Source of the DNA: Carnegiea gigantea
Taxonomy: Eukaryota > Streptophyta > Magnoliopsida > Caryophyllales > Cactaceae
DNA length: 64,000 nt
Assembly: GCA_029747015.1 (NCBI GenBank)
Contig: JAKOGI010002399.1
Location: forward strand, 17,501-81,500
Direction of reading: 5' to 3'
Shown: positions 11,958-24,984 of the stretch, in pieces
Position numbering within the stretch: the first letter of the stretch is position 1
How the letters are laid out: every line of letters begins with the position of its first letter
Program-made: the position numbers and the translations under genes
The notes under the pieces: generated by a model
The model's database searches: none
What the model was told of the DNA's origin: nothing
Seen by the model: only the letters and a program-made list of their open reading frames with translations

Positions 11958-12706
11958 AGTGTTACGTTTTCTTAACTTCTTACTTAAAACTCCTGGGATG
12001 AAACGGATAGAGTTTCCCCTAAAGAATTACCATTTTCAGGCTTAAATCCTTACAATAAACCCCTGTAAACCAACGAAAGCATAAAACATTTAAAAGAAGC
12101 TCAATGACTACACGCCGGAGTTCATAACTCAACGAGCCACTCACTCGGAGTATACCAAACAGAATTGTTCATTAATAAAGAAGAAATGAAAGATACAACT
12201 CAACAGTTTATACAATCGGAGTATTAGGGTTTACATCCCAAATCATAACTAACTTTGACCAAGAAAACATCTAACTAATTAGATGGTTGGCTCATACGGC
12301 CACACAGAGCGACCTTCATACCATATGCACTACATGAACTAGAATAATTTTTTACAAACATTTACAAACTAAGAATACTTTACATGACTTCATTAAAGAC
12401 GTAAGTAGGCACACATAACACCTTGCAAGCGAGAATAGACTCTATCTTGACATAGCTGACTCAACTTCTTCCTGTTACAAAGAGGACCTAGTGGAATGAG
12501 CAACCACATGCTCAGTGAGTGTCCCCCGACTCCCTTAAAACCAAAACCATTGCAGGCAATAATATCTTTAATAGTCACATATAATGTATTCACACCTTAC
12601 TATAATATTGGGCATTCATAAAACCCTTATGGAAGCATCACTAAGTATAAACTTTATTTTAACCACTCAAACATATCACGTATTCATACTTTAATATAAT
12701 ATTAGG
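11958..12706 (-). mobile_element. LTR 3' fragment, minus orientation
   Basis: Begins near the LTR 3' end (GTTACGTTTTCTTAACTTC, compare 5488) and runs inwards to about 12706. It includes a sense-strand short ORF (12393-12593) also present at 26848-27054 and 42565-42771. There is a small deletion at the pyrimidine tract (12475-12490). Both ends are inversion junctions with plus-strand LTR sequence. Confidence 0.75.
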
Positions 12707-14207
12707 TCGCGTGTGGCTCATTATGTTGTTGAAATGATTATGAAGTGCTCGAATGCAATACGTGTAAAACCCTTCCCTTTTATGTTATTAAGATGCATTA
12801 TGCGTGTGAAGGTGTTGTTTTGAAAAACGATATTTCTCGTGTTTCAAAGCAATAATAGCCATGACTATTAGCAATCGATGGCCTATTTTAGCTACACGAA
12901 CTTCGTTTTGGGAGTGAACTTGCTTGAACGGGGGAATCCCTAAAGAATTTGATTGAAAAGAAAGTGCGATGTGTGAAAAAAGGATTTCGCTATGAGAGGC
13001 AGCAAAATTATTAGCCGTTATGGCGCATACGCTTTCAATTGGCTGAGATAATGTGATTCGGACAATGTGTTATGAATGATTATATTAGCCTAGGGGATAA
13101 GTCCTGGTACTAGGAGACCCTAGAAGACCCTGATGAGGGTAATGGTTCGATATGTTATATGTAGCCGTCCCGAAAGTAAGAGCTTAAGCGTGAGCGTTAG
13201 GTCCCACTATGGTGTTGAGAATAGATCTCACCCAATCAGCACCCTGTAATGATCTTATGCCATTTCCTAATAAGTAGAGAAAAGCAGTTGACATTTTGCA
13301 ATTTTAAGTATTTTAAAAGAAAGAAAGTTTCAAGGGCCATTAAGAGGCCAGTTGAATTAAATGTGAAAAGTTATAAAGATCATTATGCGACCAACACGAA
13401 AGAGATTTCTTTAATGAAAACAACCCTCAAAGAGGCTAAGAAAAGATTTTTATGGGTCTCAAGAGGCTAAGCAAAGTGTTTTCAAGAAAAGAAGAAAAGT
13501 TTTCCATGCATGTCCTATGCTTTTCTTATGAATGAAATGTGAATGAGATTTCAAGTAAGGCTAAGCAGAGTGTTTTCACTAGAAGAAAAAAAGATGTTTG
13601 TGCATATCATATGAATGAGATTTAAGTAAATTATGCCAATGAAAATAAAACTTTATGTGAATATTCCAAGTATAACTTCTGAATAAGATGCTAAGTAAGA
13701 TACGATTATGAAAAAGAAAACCTTATGAGCATATTTCATGCATACCCTATGAATGAGGTTGGAATGAGACTTGAAAATTGTGTGTTCCTTATGTGTATCA
13801 TATGAATAAAATGTCGTGAAAAGTATGATTATGAAAAGAGATAACTTTATGTATACATGATACGAATGAGGTTTCATGCATGGTTTAGATGGAATGCTAA
13901 TAAGTTATGTTATGAAAAAGAAAGACCCCTATGCTTAGCCCTTGATGCTTGCTTACGTGCTTAACGGCTTGTTCGTAAAGAAACTTAGTCCTTCATGGAC
14001 CTAGAAATATGTTTGAGTGGTTAAAATATAGTTTATGTTTAGTGATCCTTCCATAAGGGTTTTATGAATGCCTAATATTATAGTAAAGTATAAATATGTG
14101 ATATGTGACAATTAAAGATATTATTACCTGCAATAGTTTTGGTTTTAAGGGGGAAAGAGTAGTGGAATGAGGAACCACACGCTCAGTGAGTATCCCCCGA
14201 CCCCCTT
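12707..14207 (+). mobile_element. intra-LTR tandem array, first (partial) unit
   Basis: Plus-strand LTR body starting at GCGTGTGGCTCATT and ending at the same rearranged junction (CCCCCTT joined to GAGCAACC) that closes the next two units. It therefore represents the downstream half of a unit whose upstream half is lost. Confidence 0.8.
14147..14207. repeat. inverted block shared by all tandem junctions
   Basis: In intact LTRs GGTTTTAAGGGGG is followed by TCGGGGGACACTCACTGAG and a pyrimidine tract (42600). Here, and at 16904-16964 and 19671-19732, the bases after GGTTTTAAGGGGG are the reverse complement of that segment, bounded by AAGGGGG and CCCCCTT. The flip must predate amplification of the 2.76 kb unit. 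Confidence 0.8.
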
Positions 14208-16964
14208 GAGCAACCTAGCTTCTAGTTGCTTTGAATCCTCTACAAACTGGGAGTAATTTGAGGCCTCAAGCACCCACCACGAGTTCAAGTCAGTGAGTGA
14301 GCCGTTGGGTGAATTTAGCGTTCAAAATACGTGGGTTTGGGCATAGTATGGGGCCTGTTCGTACGTTAATGAGCAAGAGCCGGGGGATTGGAGTTGTTCG
14401 AGCCCTAGAGTCGAGCCAGCAGCATTGGATTCAAGCCTTTAGCTTAGAGTCCAGGTGGGTGTTTCTCGCCTCCTAAGTATTTGTAGTTTCAAAATCATTT
14501 TAAGCTTTAAGTTGCGATACATGTTAAGTTTAGTCAGTTTATGCCTGAAAATGACTTCGGATTGTTAAATGTTAGTTTAGTTGATTAATACTCGAAAGGA
14601 GCTTTGAATCGATCCATGTTAGTTTAGTTAGTTTATGCTTGAAAATATAGTTTGAAATGAGTTATGCATGTTTAGATTCGATTCAAGTGAATTGAGTTAA
14701 CGCATGCCTGAAGGGTTGACTTGAATAGTAACTTCAATATGATAAATAAATACCTAGAATCATACTATGCTTAAATGAGGTAAATGGGTTCAAATAGTAA
14801 CTTCGATATAATAAACGAATGCCTTGATTCATATTATGCTCAGTTAGTTTAATTAGGCTTGAATTGTAACTTTGATATGATGAATGGAACCCTTGATTCG
14901 ATGTTTGCCAAATTGGTTGATGTATGCCTGATTAGTAATTTCGATATAATGAACGAACGCCTTGATTCATATGAGGCTTAGTTGGCTTAATTAGGCCTAA
15001 ATAGTAACTTCGATACAATAAATGAAACCCTTGAATCAATGTTGCTTAACTAGTTATTTTATGCCTAAATACTAATTCAAAATGACATGGGTATGACATG
15101 CTTAATTTCTAAATGTAAGTCATGAATGTAATCAAGTTTCATGCCTTGTTAGTTTAATACGGTTCATTAAGTGCCTGCTTCAAGTTGATGTGATATAGAT
15201 ATATATGTGTATGTGTTTATATATGCTATAATCATCGCTGGATGGTGCTGCTTGCCCTAGTGAGTGCATAAACCCTATTACACGTCCTTTTATAAGCTTG
15301 CATGATAATATATTATGATTACTGAATTGATAATCGAGATGGCAGTTGGATGGTTTGAGGTAGAACTATGAGTGGTTTGAGGTTCTTTGGGGTACGGTCC
15401 TTGTGAGGAGGGAACCTGAGTTATGAATTAACCGCAATCATGTGGATTGTGAGACCGTGTGTGGCCCATTATGTTGTTGAAATGATTATGAAGTGCTTGA
15501 ATGTAATACATGCAAATCCCTGCGCTTTTATGTTATTAAGATGCATTATGCGTATGAAGGTGTAGTTTTTAAGAAGGCTGTTTCTCCTGTTTCAAAACAA
15601 TAATAGCCATGCCTATTAGCAATCAATGGCCTACTTTAGCTCTATGAACTTCGTTTTGGGAGTGAACTCGCTTGAACGGGCGAGTCCCTAAAGAATTTGA
15701 TTGAAAAGAAAGTGCGATGTGTGAAAAAAGGATTTCATTGTGAGAGGTAGCAAAATTATTAGCCGTTATGGCTCATAAGCTTTCAATTGACTAAGATAAT
15801 GTGCTTCGGACAATATGTTATGAATGATTATGTTAGCCTAGGGAATAAGTCCTAGTACAAGGAGGCCTTAGAAGACCCTGATGAGGATAATGGTCCGATA
15901 TGTTATATGCAGCTGTCCCGAGAGTAAGAGCTTAAGAGTGAGTGTTAGGTCTCACTATGGGGTTGAGAATAGATCTCACCTAATCAGTACACTGTATTAA
16001 TCTTATGCTAGGTGTATTTTCCTAACAAGCAGAGAAAAGCAGTTGGCATTATGCTATTTCAAGTATTTCAGAAGAAAGAAAGTTTTAAAAGCCATTAAGA
16101 GGCAAGTTGAATGAAATGTGAAAAGCTATAAAGATTGTTATACGACAAATATGAAAGAGATTTCTTTTTATGAAAACATGCCTCAAAGAGGCTAAGAAAA
16201 GAGTTTTTATGGGCCTCAAGAGGCTAAGCAAAGTGTTTTCAAGAAATAAAGAAACGTTTTCTGTGTATGTCCTGTACTTTTCTTATGAATGAAATGTGAA
16301 TGAGATTTCAAGTAAGGCTAAGCAGAGTGTTTTCACAGGAAGAAAGAAAGATGCTTTTGCATATCATATGAATGAGATCTAACTAAAGTGTGCTAATGAA
16401 AATAAAACTTTATGTGAGTATTCCAAGTATAACTTCTGAATGAGATGCTAAGTAAGATACGATTATGAAAAAGAAAGTCTTATGAGCATATTTCATACAT
16501 ACCCTATGAATGAGGTTAGAGTGAGACTTAAAAATTGTGTGTGCATTATGTATATCATCTAAATAAAATGCCATGAAAAGTATGATTATGAAAAGAGATA
16601 ACTTTATGTGTACATCATATGAATGAGGTTTCATGCATAGTTTACATGAAATGCTAAGAAGTTATGTTATAAAAAAGAAAGAGCCCTATGCTTAGCCCTC
16701 GATGCTTGCTTATGTGCTTAACTGCTTGTTGGTAAAGAAACTTAGTCCTTTATGAACCTGGGAATATGTTTGAGTGGTTAAAATGTAGTTTATGTTTAGT
16801 GATCCTTCCATAAGGGTTTTATGAATGCCTAATATTATAGTAAAGTATGAATACGTGATATGTGACTATTAAAGATATTATTGCCTACAATGGTTTTGGT
16901 TTTAAGGGGGAAAGAGTAGTGAGATGAGCAACCACACACTCAGTGAGTGTTCCCTGAACCCCTT
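14208..16964 (+). repeat. intra-LTR tandem unit A (2757 bp)
   Basis: Starts at GAGCAACCTAGC, which in the complete LTR lies about 35 bp upstream of the TATA box (49467). It proceeds through the donor-like block, the 69-bp array and the TATG-rich block, and ends with an inverted block of about 60 nt at 14147-14207 type. There is no U3 and no internal domain, so the unit is LTR only. The TATA position reads CTCTACAAAC, a mutated TATA. A hand comparison of the first 225 bp with unit B gave about 25 differences. Confidence 0.85.
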
Positions 16965-19732
16965 GAGCAACGTCGCTTCTAGTTGCTTTGAATCCCCTAC
17001 AAACTGGGAGTAATTCAAAGCCCCAGGCACCCACCACAAGTTCAAGTCAGTGAGTAAGCTTTTGGGTGAATTTAGCATTCGAAATGCGCGGGTTTAGGCA
17101 TAGTCTAGGGCCTGTTCGTGCGTTAATGAGCAAGAGCCGGGGGATTGGAGTTGTTCAAGCCCTAGAGTCGAGCCAGCAGCCTTGGATTTGAGCCTTTAGC
17201 TTGAAGTCCAGGTGGGTGTTTCTCGCCTCCTAAGTGTTAGTAGTTTCGAAATCGTTTTAAGCTTTAAGTTGTGATGCATGCTAAGTTTAGTTAGTTTATA
17301 CCTGAAAATGACTTCGGATCATTAAATGTTAGTTTAGTTATTTAATGCTCGAATGTGGCTTCGAATCGATATATGTTAGTTTAGTTAATTTATGCCCGAA
17401 AATATAGTTCAGTATGAGTTATGCATGTTCAGGTTCGATTCAAATGAATTCAGTTAATGCATGCCTGAAGAGCTGACTTGAATAGTAACTTCGATATGAT
17501 AAATGAATGCCTAGAATCGTACTATGCTTAAATGAGGTAAATGGGTTCGAATAGTAACTTCGATATAATAAACGAATGCCTTGATTCATATTATGCTCAG
17601 TTGGTCCAATTAGGCTTGAATAGTAACTTTGATATGATGAACGGAATCCTTGATTCGACGTTTGCCTATGCCTGATTAGTAATTTCGATATAATGTACGA
17701 ACGCCTTGATTCATATGAGGCTTAGTTGGCTTAATTAGGCCTGAATAGTAACTTCGATATAATAAACAAAACCCTTGAATCAATGTTGCTTAACTAGTTA
17801 TTTTATGCCTAAATAGTAATTTAAAATGACATGGGTATGACATGCTTAATTCCAAAACATAAGTCATGAATGTAATCGAGTTTCATTTCTTGTTAGTTTC
17901 GTACGGTTCATTAAGTGCCTGCTTTAAGTTGATGTGATATAGATATATATGTGTATGTGTTTATATATGCTATAATGCATCGCTGGATGGTGCTGCTTGC
18001 CCACGTATGTGCATAAACCCTATTACACGTCTTTTTATAAGCTTGCATGATAATATGTTATGATTACTAAATTGATAACCGAGATGGTAATTGGATGGTT
18101 TGAGGTAGAACTATGAGTGGTTCGAGGTTCTTTGTGGTACGGTATTTGTGAGGAGGAAGCTTGGGTTGTGAATTAACCGCAATCATGTAGATTGCGAGGC
18201 TATGTGTGGCTCATTGTGTTGTTAAAATGATTATGAAGTGCTTGAATGTAATACATGCAAAACCCTCCCCTTTTATGTTTTTAAGATGCGTTATCCGTGT
18301 GAAGGTGTTTGTTTTGAAAAAGGCTGTTTCTCGTGTTTCAAAACAATAATGGCCATGCCAATTAGCAATCAAGGGCCTATTTTTGCTATACGAACTTCAT
18401 TTTGGGAGTGAACTCGCTTGAACGGGGGAATCCCTAAAGAATTTGACTGAAAAGAAAGTGCAATGTGTGAAAAAAGGATTTCACTGTGAGAGGCAGCAAA
18501 ATTACTAGCCGTTATGGCTCATACGCTTTCAATTGACTAAGATAATGTGCCTCAAACAATATGTTATGAATGATTATGTTAGCCAAGGGGATAAGTCCTG
18601 GTACTAGGAGGCCCTAGAATACCCTGACGAGGGTAATGGTCCGATATGTTGTATGTAGCCGTCCCGGGAGTAAGAGCTTAAGAGTGAGTGTTAGGTCTCA
18701 CTATGGGGTTGAGAATAGATCTTACCCACTCAGCACCCTATAATGATCTTATGCTAGATGTATTTTCCTAATAAGCAGAGAAAAGCAGTTGCATTTTGCT
18801 ATTTTAAGTATTTTAGGAGAAATAAAGTTTTAAAGGCCATTAAGAGGCAAGTTGAATGAAATGTGAAAAGTTATAAAGATCACTATGGGACAAATACGAA
18901 AGAGATTTCTTTTTATGAAAACAAGGCTCAAAAAGGCTAAGAAAAGAGTTTTTATGGGCCTCAAGAGGCTAAGCAAAGTGTTTTCAAGAAATAAAGAAAA
19001 CTTTTTTATGCATGTCCTATGCTTTTCTTATGAATGAAATGTAAATGAGATTTCAAGTAAGGCAAGCAGAGTGTTTTCACAAGAAGAAAGAAAGATGCTT
19101 GTGCATATCATATGAATGAGATCCAAGTAAAGTATGCTAATGAAAATAAAACTTTAGGTGAATATTCCAAGTATAACTTCCGAATGCGATGCTAGGTAAG
19201 ATACGATTATGAAAAAGAAAGCCTTATGAGCATATTTCATGCATACCCTATGAATGAGGTTTGAATGAGACTTGAAAATTGCGTGTGCCTTATGTATATC
19301 ATATGAATGGAATACCATGAAAAGTATGATTATGAAAAGAGATAACTTTTTGTGTACATCATAAGATAACTTTTTGTGTACATCATATGAATGATGTTTC
19401 ATGCATAGTTTACATGGAATGCTAAGAAGTTATGTTATGGAGAAGAAAGAGCCCTATGATTAGCCCTCGATGCTTGCTTATGTGCTTAACTGCTTGTTAG
19501 TAAAGAAACTTAGTCCTTCATGGACGTAGAAATACGTTTGAGTGGTTAAAATGTAGTTTATGTTTAGTGATCCTTCCATAAGGGTTTTATGAATGCCTAA
19601 TATTATAGTAAAGTATGAATACGTGATATGTGACTATTAAAGATATTATTGCCTGCAATGGTTTTGGTTTTAAGGGAAAAAGAGTTATGGGATGAGCAAC
19701 CACACGTGCAGTGAGTGTCCTCCGACCCCCTC
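16965..19732 (+). repeat. intra-LTR tandem unit B (2768 bp)
   Basis: Second full unit, collinear with unit A and joined to it at CCCCTTGAGCAACG. It carries the same inverted block at its end. An 8-codon duplication at about 19350-19385 (ATAACTTTTTGTGTACATCAT twice) is private to this unit. Confidence 0.85.
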
Positions 19733-21519
19733 GAGTAACCTAGCTTCTAGTTGCTTCGAATCCTCTACAAACTGGGAGTAATTCAAGGCCCCAAGCACCC
19801 ATAACGAGTTCAAGTCAGTGAGTGAGCCTTTGGGTGAATTTAGCATTTGAAATGCGCGGGTGTGGAATAGTATGGGGCCTGTTCATGCGTTAATGAGCAA
19901 GAGCTGGGGATTGGAGTTGTTCAAACCCTGGAGTCGGGCCAGCAGCGTTGGATTCGAGCCTTTAGCTTGGAGTCCAGGTGGGTATTTCTTGCCTCCTAAG
20001 TATTAGTAGTTTCGAAATTGTTTCAAGCTTTAAGTTGCGATGCATGTTAAGTTTAGTCAGTTTATGCCTGAAAATGACTTCGGATCGTTAAATGTTAGTT
20101 TAATTGATTAATACTCACAAGTGGCTCTGAATCGGTACATGTTAGTTTAGTTAGTTCATGCCTGAACATATAGTTTGAAATGAGTTATGCATGTTCAGGT
20201 TCGATTCAAGTGAATTCAGTTAATGCATGCCTGAAGGGTTGACTTGAATAGTAACTTCGATATGATATGAATGCCTAGAATCGTACTATGCTTAAATGAG
20301 GTAAATAGGTTCGAATAGTAACTTCGATATAATAAAAGAATACCTTGATTCATATTATGCTCAATTGGTTTAATTAGGCTTGAATAGTAACTTTGATATG
20401 ATGAACGGAACCCTTGATTCAATGTTTGCCTATGCCTGATTAGTAATTTCGATATAATGAACGAACACCTTGATTCATGTGAGGCTTAGTTGGCTTAATT
20501 AGGCCTGAATAGTAACTTCGATACAATAAACGAAACCCTTAAATCAATGTTGCTTAACTAGTTATTTTATACCTAAATAGTAATTCAAAATGACATGGGT
20601 ATGACATGCTTAATTCCTAAATGTAAGTTATGAATGTAATCGAGTTTCATGCCTTGTTAGTTTAATATGGTTCATTAAGTGCCTGCTTCAAGTTGATGTG
20701 ATATAGATATATATGTGTATGTGTTTATATATGCTATAATGCATCGCTGGATGGTGCTGCTTACCCAGGTATAGGCTTGCATGAAAATATGTTATGATTA
20801 CTAAATTGACAATCGAGATGGTAGTTGGATGGTTTGAGGTAAAACTATGAGTGGTTTGAGGTTCTTTGTTATACGGTGCTTGTGAGGAGGGAGCCTGGGT
20901 TATGAATTAACCGCAATCATGTGGATTGCGAGGCCGTGTGTGGCTCATTGCGTTGTTGAAATAATTATGAAGTGTTTGAATGTAATACGTGCAAATCTCT
21001 CCCTTTTTATGTTATTAAGATACATTATGCGTGTGAAGGTGTTGTTTTGAAAAAGGCTGTTTCTCATGTTTCAAAACAATAATAGCGATGCGGAAGAATC
21101 CCTAAAGAATTTGACTGAAAAGAAGGTGCGACGTGTGAAAAACGGATTTCACTATGAGAGGCCGCAAAATTATTAGCCGTTATGGCCCATACGCTTTCAA
21201 TTAAGTAAGATAATGTGCTTCGGACAATATGTTATGAATGATTATGTTAGCCTAGGGGATAAGTCCTGGTACTCGGAGGCCCTAGAAGACCCTGACGAGG
21301 GTAATGGTCCGATATATTATATGTAGCTGTCTCGAGAATAAGAGCTTGAGCGTGAGCGTTAGGTCTCACTATGGGGTTGAGAATAGATCTCACCCAATCA
21401 GTACCCTGTAATGATCATATGCCAGATGTATTTTCCTAATAAGTAAAGAAAAACAGTTGGTATTTTGCCATTTTAAGTATTTCAAAAGAAAGAAAGTTTC
21501 AAGGGCCATTAAGAGGCCA
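19733..21519 (+). repeat. intra-LTR tandem unit C (partial)
   Basis: Third unit, starting GAGTAACCTAGC. It has two private deletions (near 20773, losing the donor-like GTAAGTGCATAAACCC block, and near 21091) and is cut at about 21519, where minus-strand LTR begins. Confidence 0.82.
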
Positions 21520-24423
21520 CTAACAAGCAGTTACGCATGCAAGCAAGCATCGAGGGGAAAACGTAGGGATTTTTCTTTTTATCACATAACCTTTAGCATT
21601 CCATTTAAACTATATGTGAAATATCGTTCATATGATGTGCACATAAGGTTATCTCTTTTCATGATCACACTTTTCTTGGCATTTCATTCATATGGTATAC
21701 ATAAGGCACACACAAATTTCAAGTCTCATTCCAATCTCATTCATAGGGTATGCATGAAATATGATCACATGACTTTCTTTTTCATGATCGTATCTTACTT
21801 AGCATCTCATTTAGAAGTTATACTTGGAATATTCACATGAAGCTTTATTTCATTAGCATACTTTACTTAGATCTCATTCATATGATATGCACAAGCATCT
21901 TTCTTTCTTCTTGTGAAAACATTTTGCTTAGCCTTACTTGAAATCTCATTCATATTTCATTCATAAGAAAAGCACAGGACATGCACAGAAAACTTTTCTT
22001 TTTTTCTTGAAAACACTTTTCTTAGTGTCTTGATGCCCATAAAAACTCTTTTGTTAGCATCCTTGAGGCTCGTTTTCATTAAAGGAAATCTCTTCATACT
22101 GGTTGCATAATGACCCTTATGACTTTTCACATTTTATTCAACTAGCCTCTTAATGGCCCTTGAAACTTTCTTTCTTCTGAAATACTTAAAATGGCAAAAT
22201 GACAATTGCTTTTCTTTGCTTATTAGGAAAATATGTCTAGCATAAGATCATTATAGGGTACCGATTCGGTGAGATCTATTCTCAACCCTATAATGAGACC
22301 TAACGCTCACGCTTAAGCTCTTACTCCCGGGACGGCTACATATAACATATCGGGCCATTACCCTCATTAGGGTGTTCTAGGGTCTCCTAGTATCAGGATC
22401 TTAGGCTAACATAATCATCTATAACATGTTGTCTGAAGCACATTAACTTAGCCAATTGAGAGTTGGGCCATAAAGGCTAATAATTTTGCTGCCTTTCACA
22501 GCGAAATCTTTTTTTCACACATTGCACTTTCTTTTCAATCAAATTATTTTGGGATTTCCCCGTTCAAGCGAGTTCGCTCCCAAAACGAAGTTCGTATAGC
22601 TAAAATAGGCCATTGATTGTTAATAGTCTTGACTATTATTGCTTTGAAACACGAGAAACATCCTTTTTCAAAACAAAGAATCTTAATAACATAAAAGGGG
22701 AGGGATTTACACGTATTACATTTAAGCGCTTCATAATTATTTCAACAATACAATGAGCCACACACGGCCTCATAATCCACACGATTGCGGTTAATTCATA
22801 ACCCAGGCTCCCTCCTCACAAGCACCGTACCACAAAGAACTTCGAACCACTCATAGTTCTGCCTCAAATCATCCAACTACCATCTCGGTTTTTAGTTTAG
22901 TAATCATAACATATTATCATGCAAGCTTATAAAGAGACGTGTAATAGGGTTCATGCACTTACCTGGGCAAGCAGCACCATCTAGCGATACATTATAGCAT
23001 ATATAAACACATACACATATATATCTATGTTGCTTCAACTCGAAGCAGGCACTTAATGAACCATATTAAACTAATAAGGCATGAAACTCGATTACATTCA
23101 TGACTTACGTTTAGGAATTAAGCATGTCATACCCATGTCATTTTAAATTACTATTCAGGCATAAAGTAACTAGTTAAGCAACATCGATTCAAGAGTTTCG
23201 TTTATTGTATCGAAGTTACTATTCAGGCCTAATTAAGCCAACTAAGCCTCACATGAATCAAGGCGTTTGTTCATTATATCGAAATTACAAATTAGGCATA
23301 CATTAACCAATTAGGCAAACATCGAATCAAGGGTTCCGTTCATCGCATCAAAGTTACTATTCAAGCCTAATTAAACCAACTGAATCAAGGCATTCGTTTA
23401 TTATATCGAAGTTACTATTCTAACCCATTTACCTCATTTAAGCATAGTACAATTCTAGGAATTCATTTATCATATTGATGTTACTATTTGAACTTAATTA
23501 GGTCATTTAAACAGATTACAATTCCAGGCATTCGTTTATTATATCGAATTACTATTCGAACCTAGTTAAGTCATTTAAGCATAATACAATTCTAGGCATT
23601 CATTTATCATATCGAAGTTACTATTCAAGTCAACCCTTCAGGCATGCATTAACTGAATTCACTTGAATTGAACCTAAACATGCATAATTCATTTCGAACT
23701 ATATTTTCAGGCATGTAATAACTGAATTCACTTGAATCCAATCTAAACATACATAACTCATTTCGAACTAAGTTTTCAGGCATGTATTCCATCTAACTAA
23801 ACATGCATAGTTTCTCATTACATATTTCATGGACTGAACTAAACCTAAGCTGGCATGCATCATCGTTTAGGCTAAAATGTTTTCAAGTATGCTAATACTT
23901 AGGAGGTGACAAAAACCCACCTCGAATCCACGCTAGAGATTCATTCATAGGCTGCTGGGCTCAACTTTAGTGCTGGAAGACCTAGATTTCGGCCCTCTCA
24001 CTGCAGCCATGCCTAACCCACGTGAAATCGAACCCCAATTTCACCCATTTTTACAACCTGGTTCGGATCATCCCTACCCTATCTAATCCTAGCCCTTCGT
24101 CGGTTGTGCTTCGTCGTCGAAGCCACACCCACTCGCCGGAACCACGCTGTCTTAGTGGTGGGGCGCCAAGGTTTCAAAACCCTAACTCCCTAAATCGTTT
24201 GATCCCACTCAATCTCTCTCCTTCTGTCTTCGCTGGCACAAACAGACGACCAGCAGTGCCGCTGTCGCTGCCATGCCCACCGTCGAGCCACATTGCCCTC
24301 ACCGGTTTCCTCAGCCTCCTCTCGATCACCCAACATCTCTCTCCCTCTCTGTGGTGGTCCCTGGTAGTGGGGTTGCTAGGCAAGGAGGCGGCCGCACGTG
24401 GTGTGACAACCGATCGCCGGTGC

Positions 24424-24460
<37 letters not shown>

Positions 24461-24984
24461 CGTGGTGGTCGGGGGTCACGGGTGGCAGGGAACCCCGCCC
24501 CTCTCTCTCTCCGTCGTGTCTTTTTGGCCAAAGAAAGGGGGCTTCGGCCCCCTTATGTTCCTTTTTCCTTTTTCTTTTTGGTCTCAAGCTACTCAGGAAT
24601 TAGTACCTCTAGTCTAGTTCGTATCTCGAACTCTAAACCTGAATTGTTAATATGGCCTTCTATTGACTATTCGTTCCCAAGTATATAAAGGATTGGTTTA
24701 TTAAACATCGAAACTAATTCTAAGGTTAACAACCTACTCGCATTCGGGAAACGACTAATAAATCGAATAACGACTAAATTAAACTATCGATATAATTTAA
24801 GGGCACAAATAGCACGAATTTACTTTAAAATCAATAATAGCCATAATAATTCTTTTTAATAAAATTATCGCTCACATAAGCACATCGACACTAATTTACC
24901 TCATAGGGTTAATAAAAATACAAATTTTGTAACGTAGATGGTAAGGCAGCCACATTATTGTAAATAAAGAAGGCAGGCCTTACA
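21520..24984 (-). mobile_element. minus-strand family A LTR with U3, 3' end missing
   Basis: The LTR start TGTAAG (minus strand) is at 24984 next to a polypurine tract. It extends to 21520, where it meets unit C head on. It contains a 69-bp array (23190-23760), a perfect CAGGTAAGT block (22957-22965, minus) and a GC-rich, pyrimidine-rich U3 module (about 24090-24590). The 193-, 137- and 114-codon ORFs there are low-complexity readings of U3 and are not genes. Confidence 0.82.
24427..24458. repeat. (CT)n microsatellite in LTR U3
   Basis: About 16 CT units. Similar but shorter CT runs lie in the same promoter-proximal position at 10622-10640 and 56490-56505. Confidence 0.95.

Noticed and set aside
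12707..21519. CRISPR-like or satellite array interpretation of the regular repeats
   Set aside because: The unit is 2.76 kb of LTR with nested 69-bp repeats. There are no short identical repeats with unique spacers and no cas genes; the context is a eukaryotic retrotransposon cluster.
24022..24603. 193-codon ORF and overlapping 137- and 114-codon ORFs
   Set aside because: Pro/Ser/Leu or Arg/Glu low-complexity readings of a GC-rich, CT-repeat U3 module, overlapping on both strands. The position is the LTR promoter and no domain is visible.
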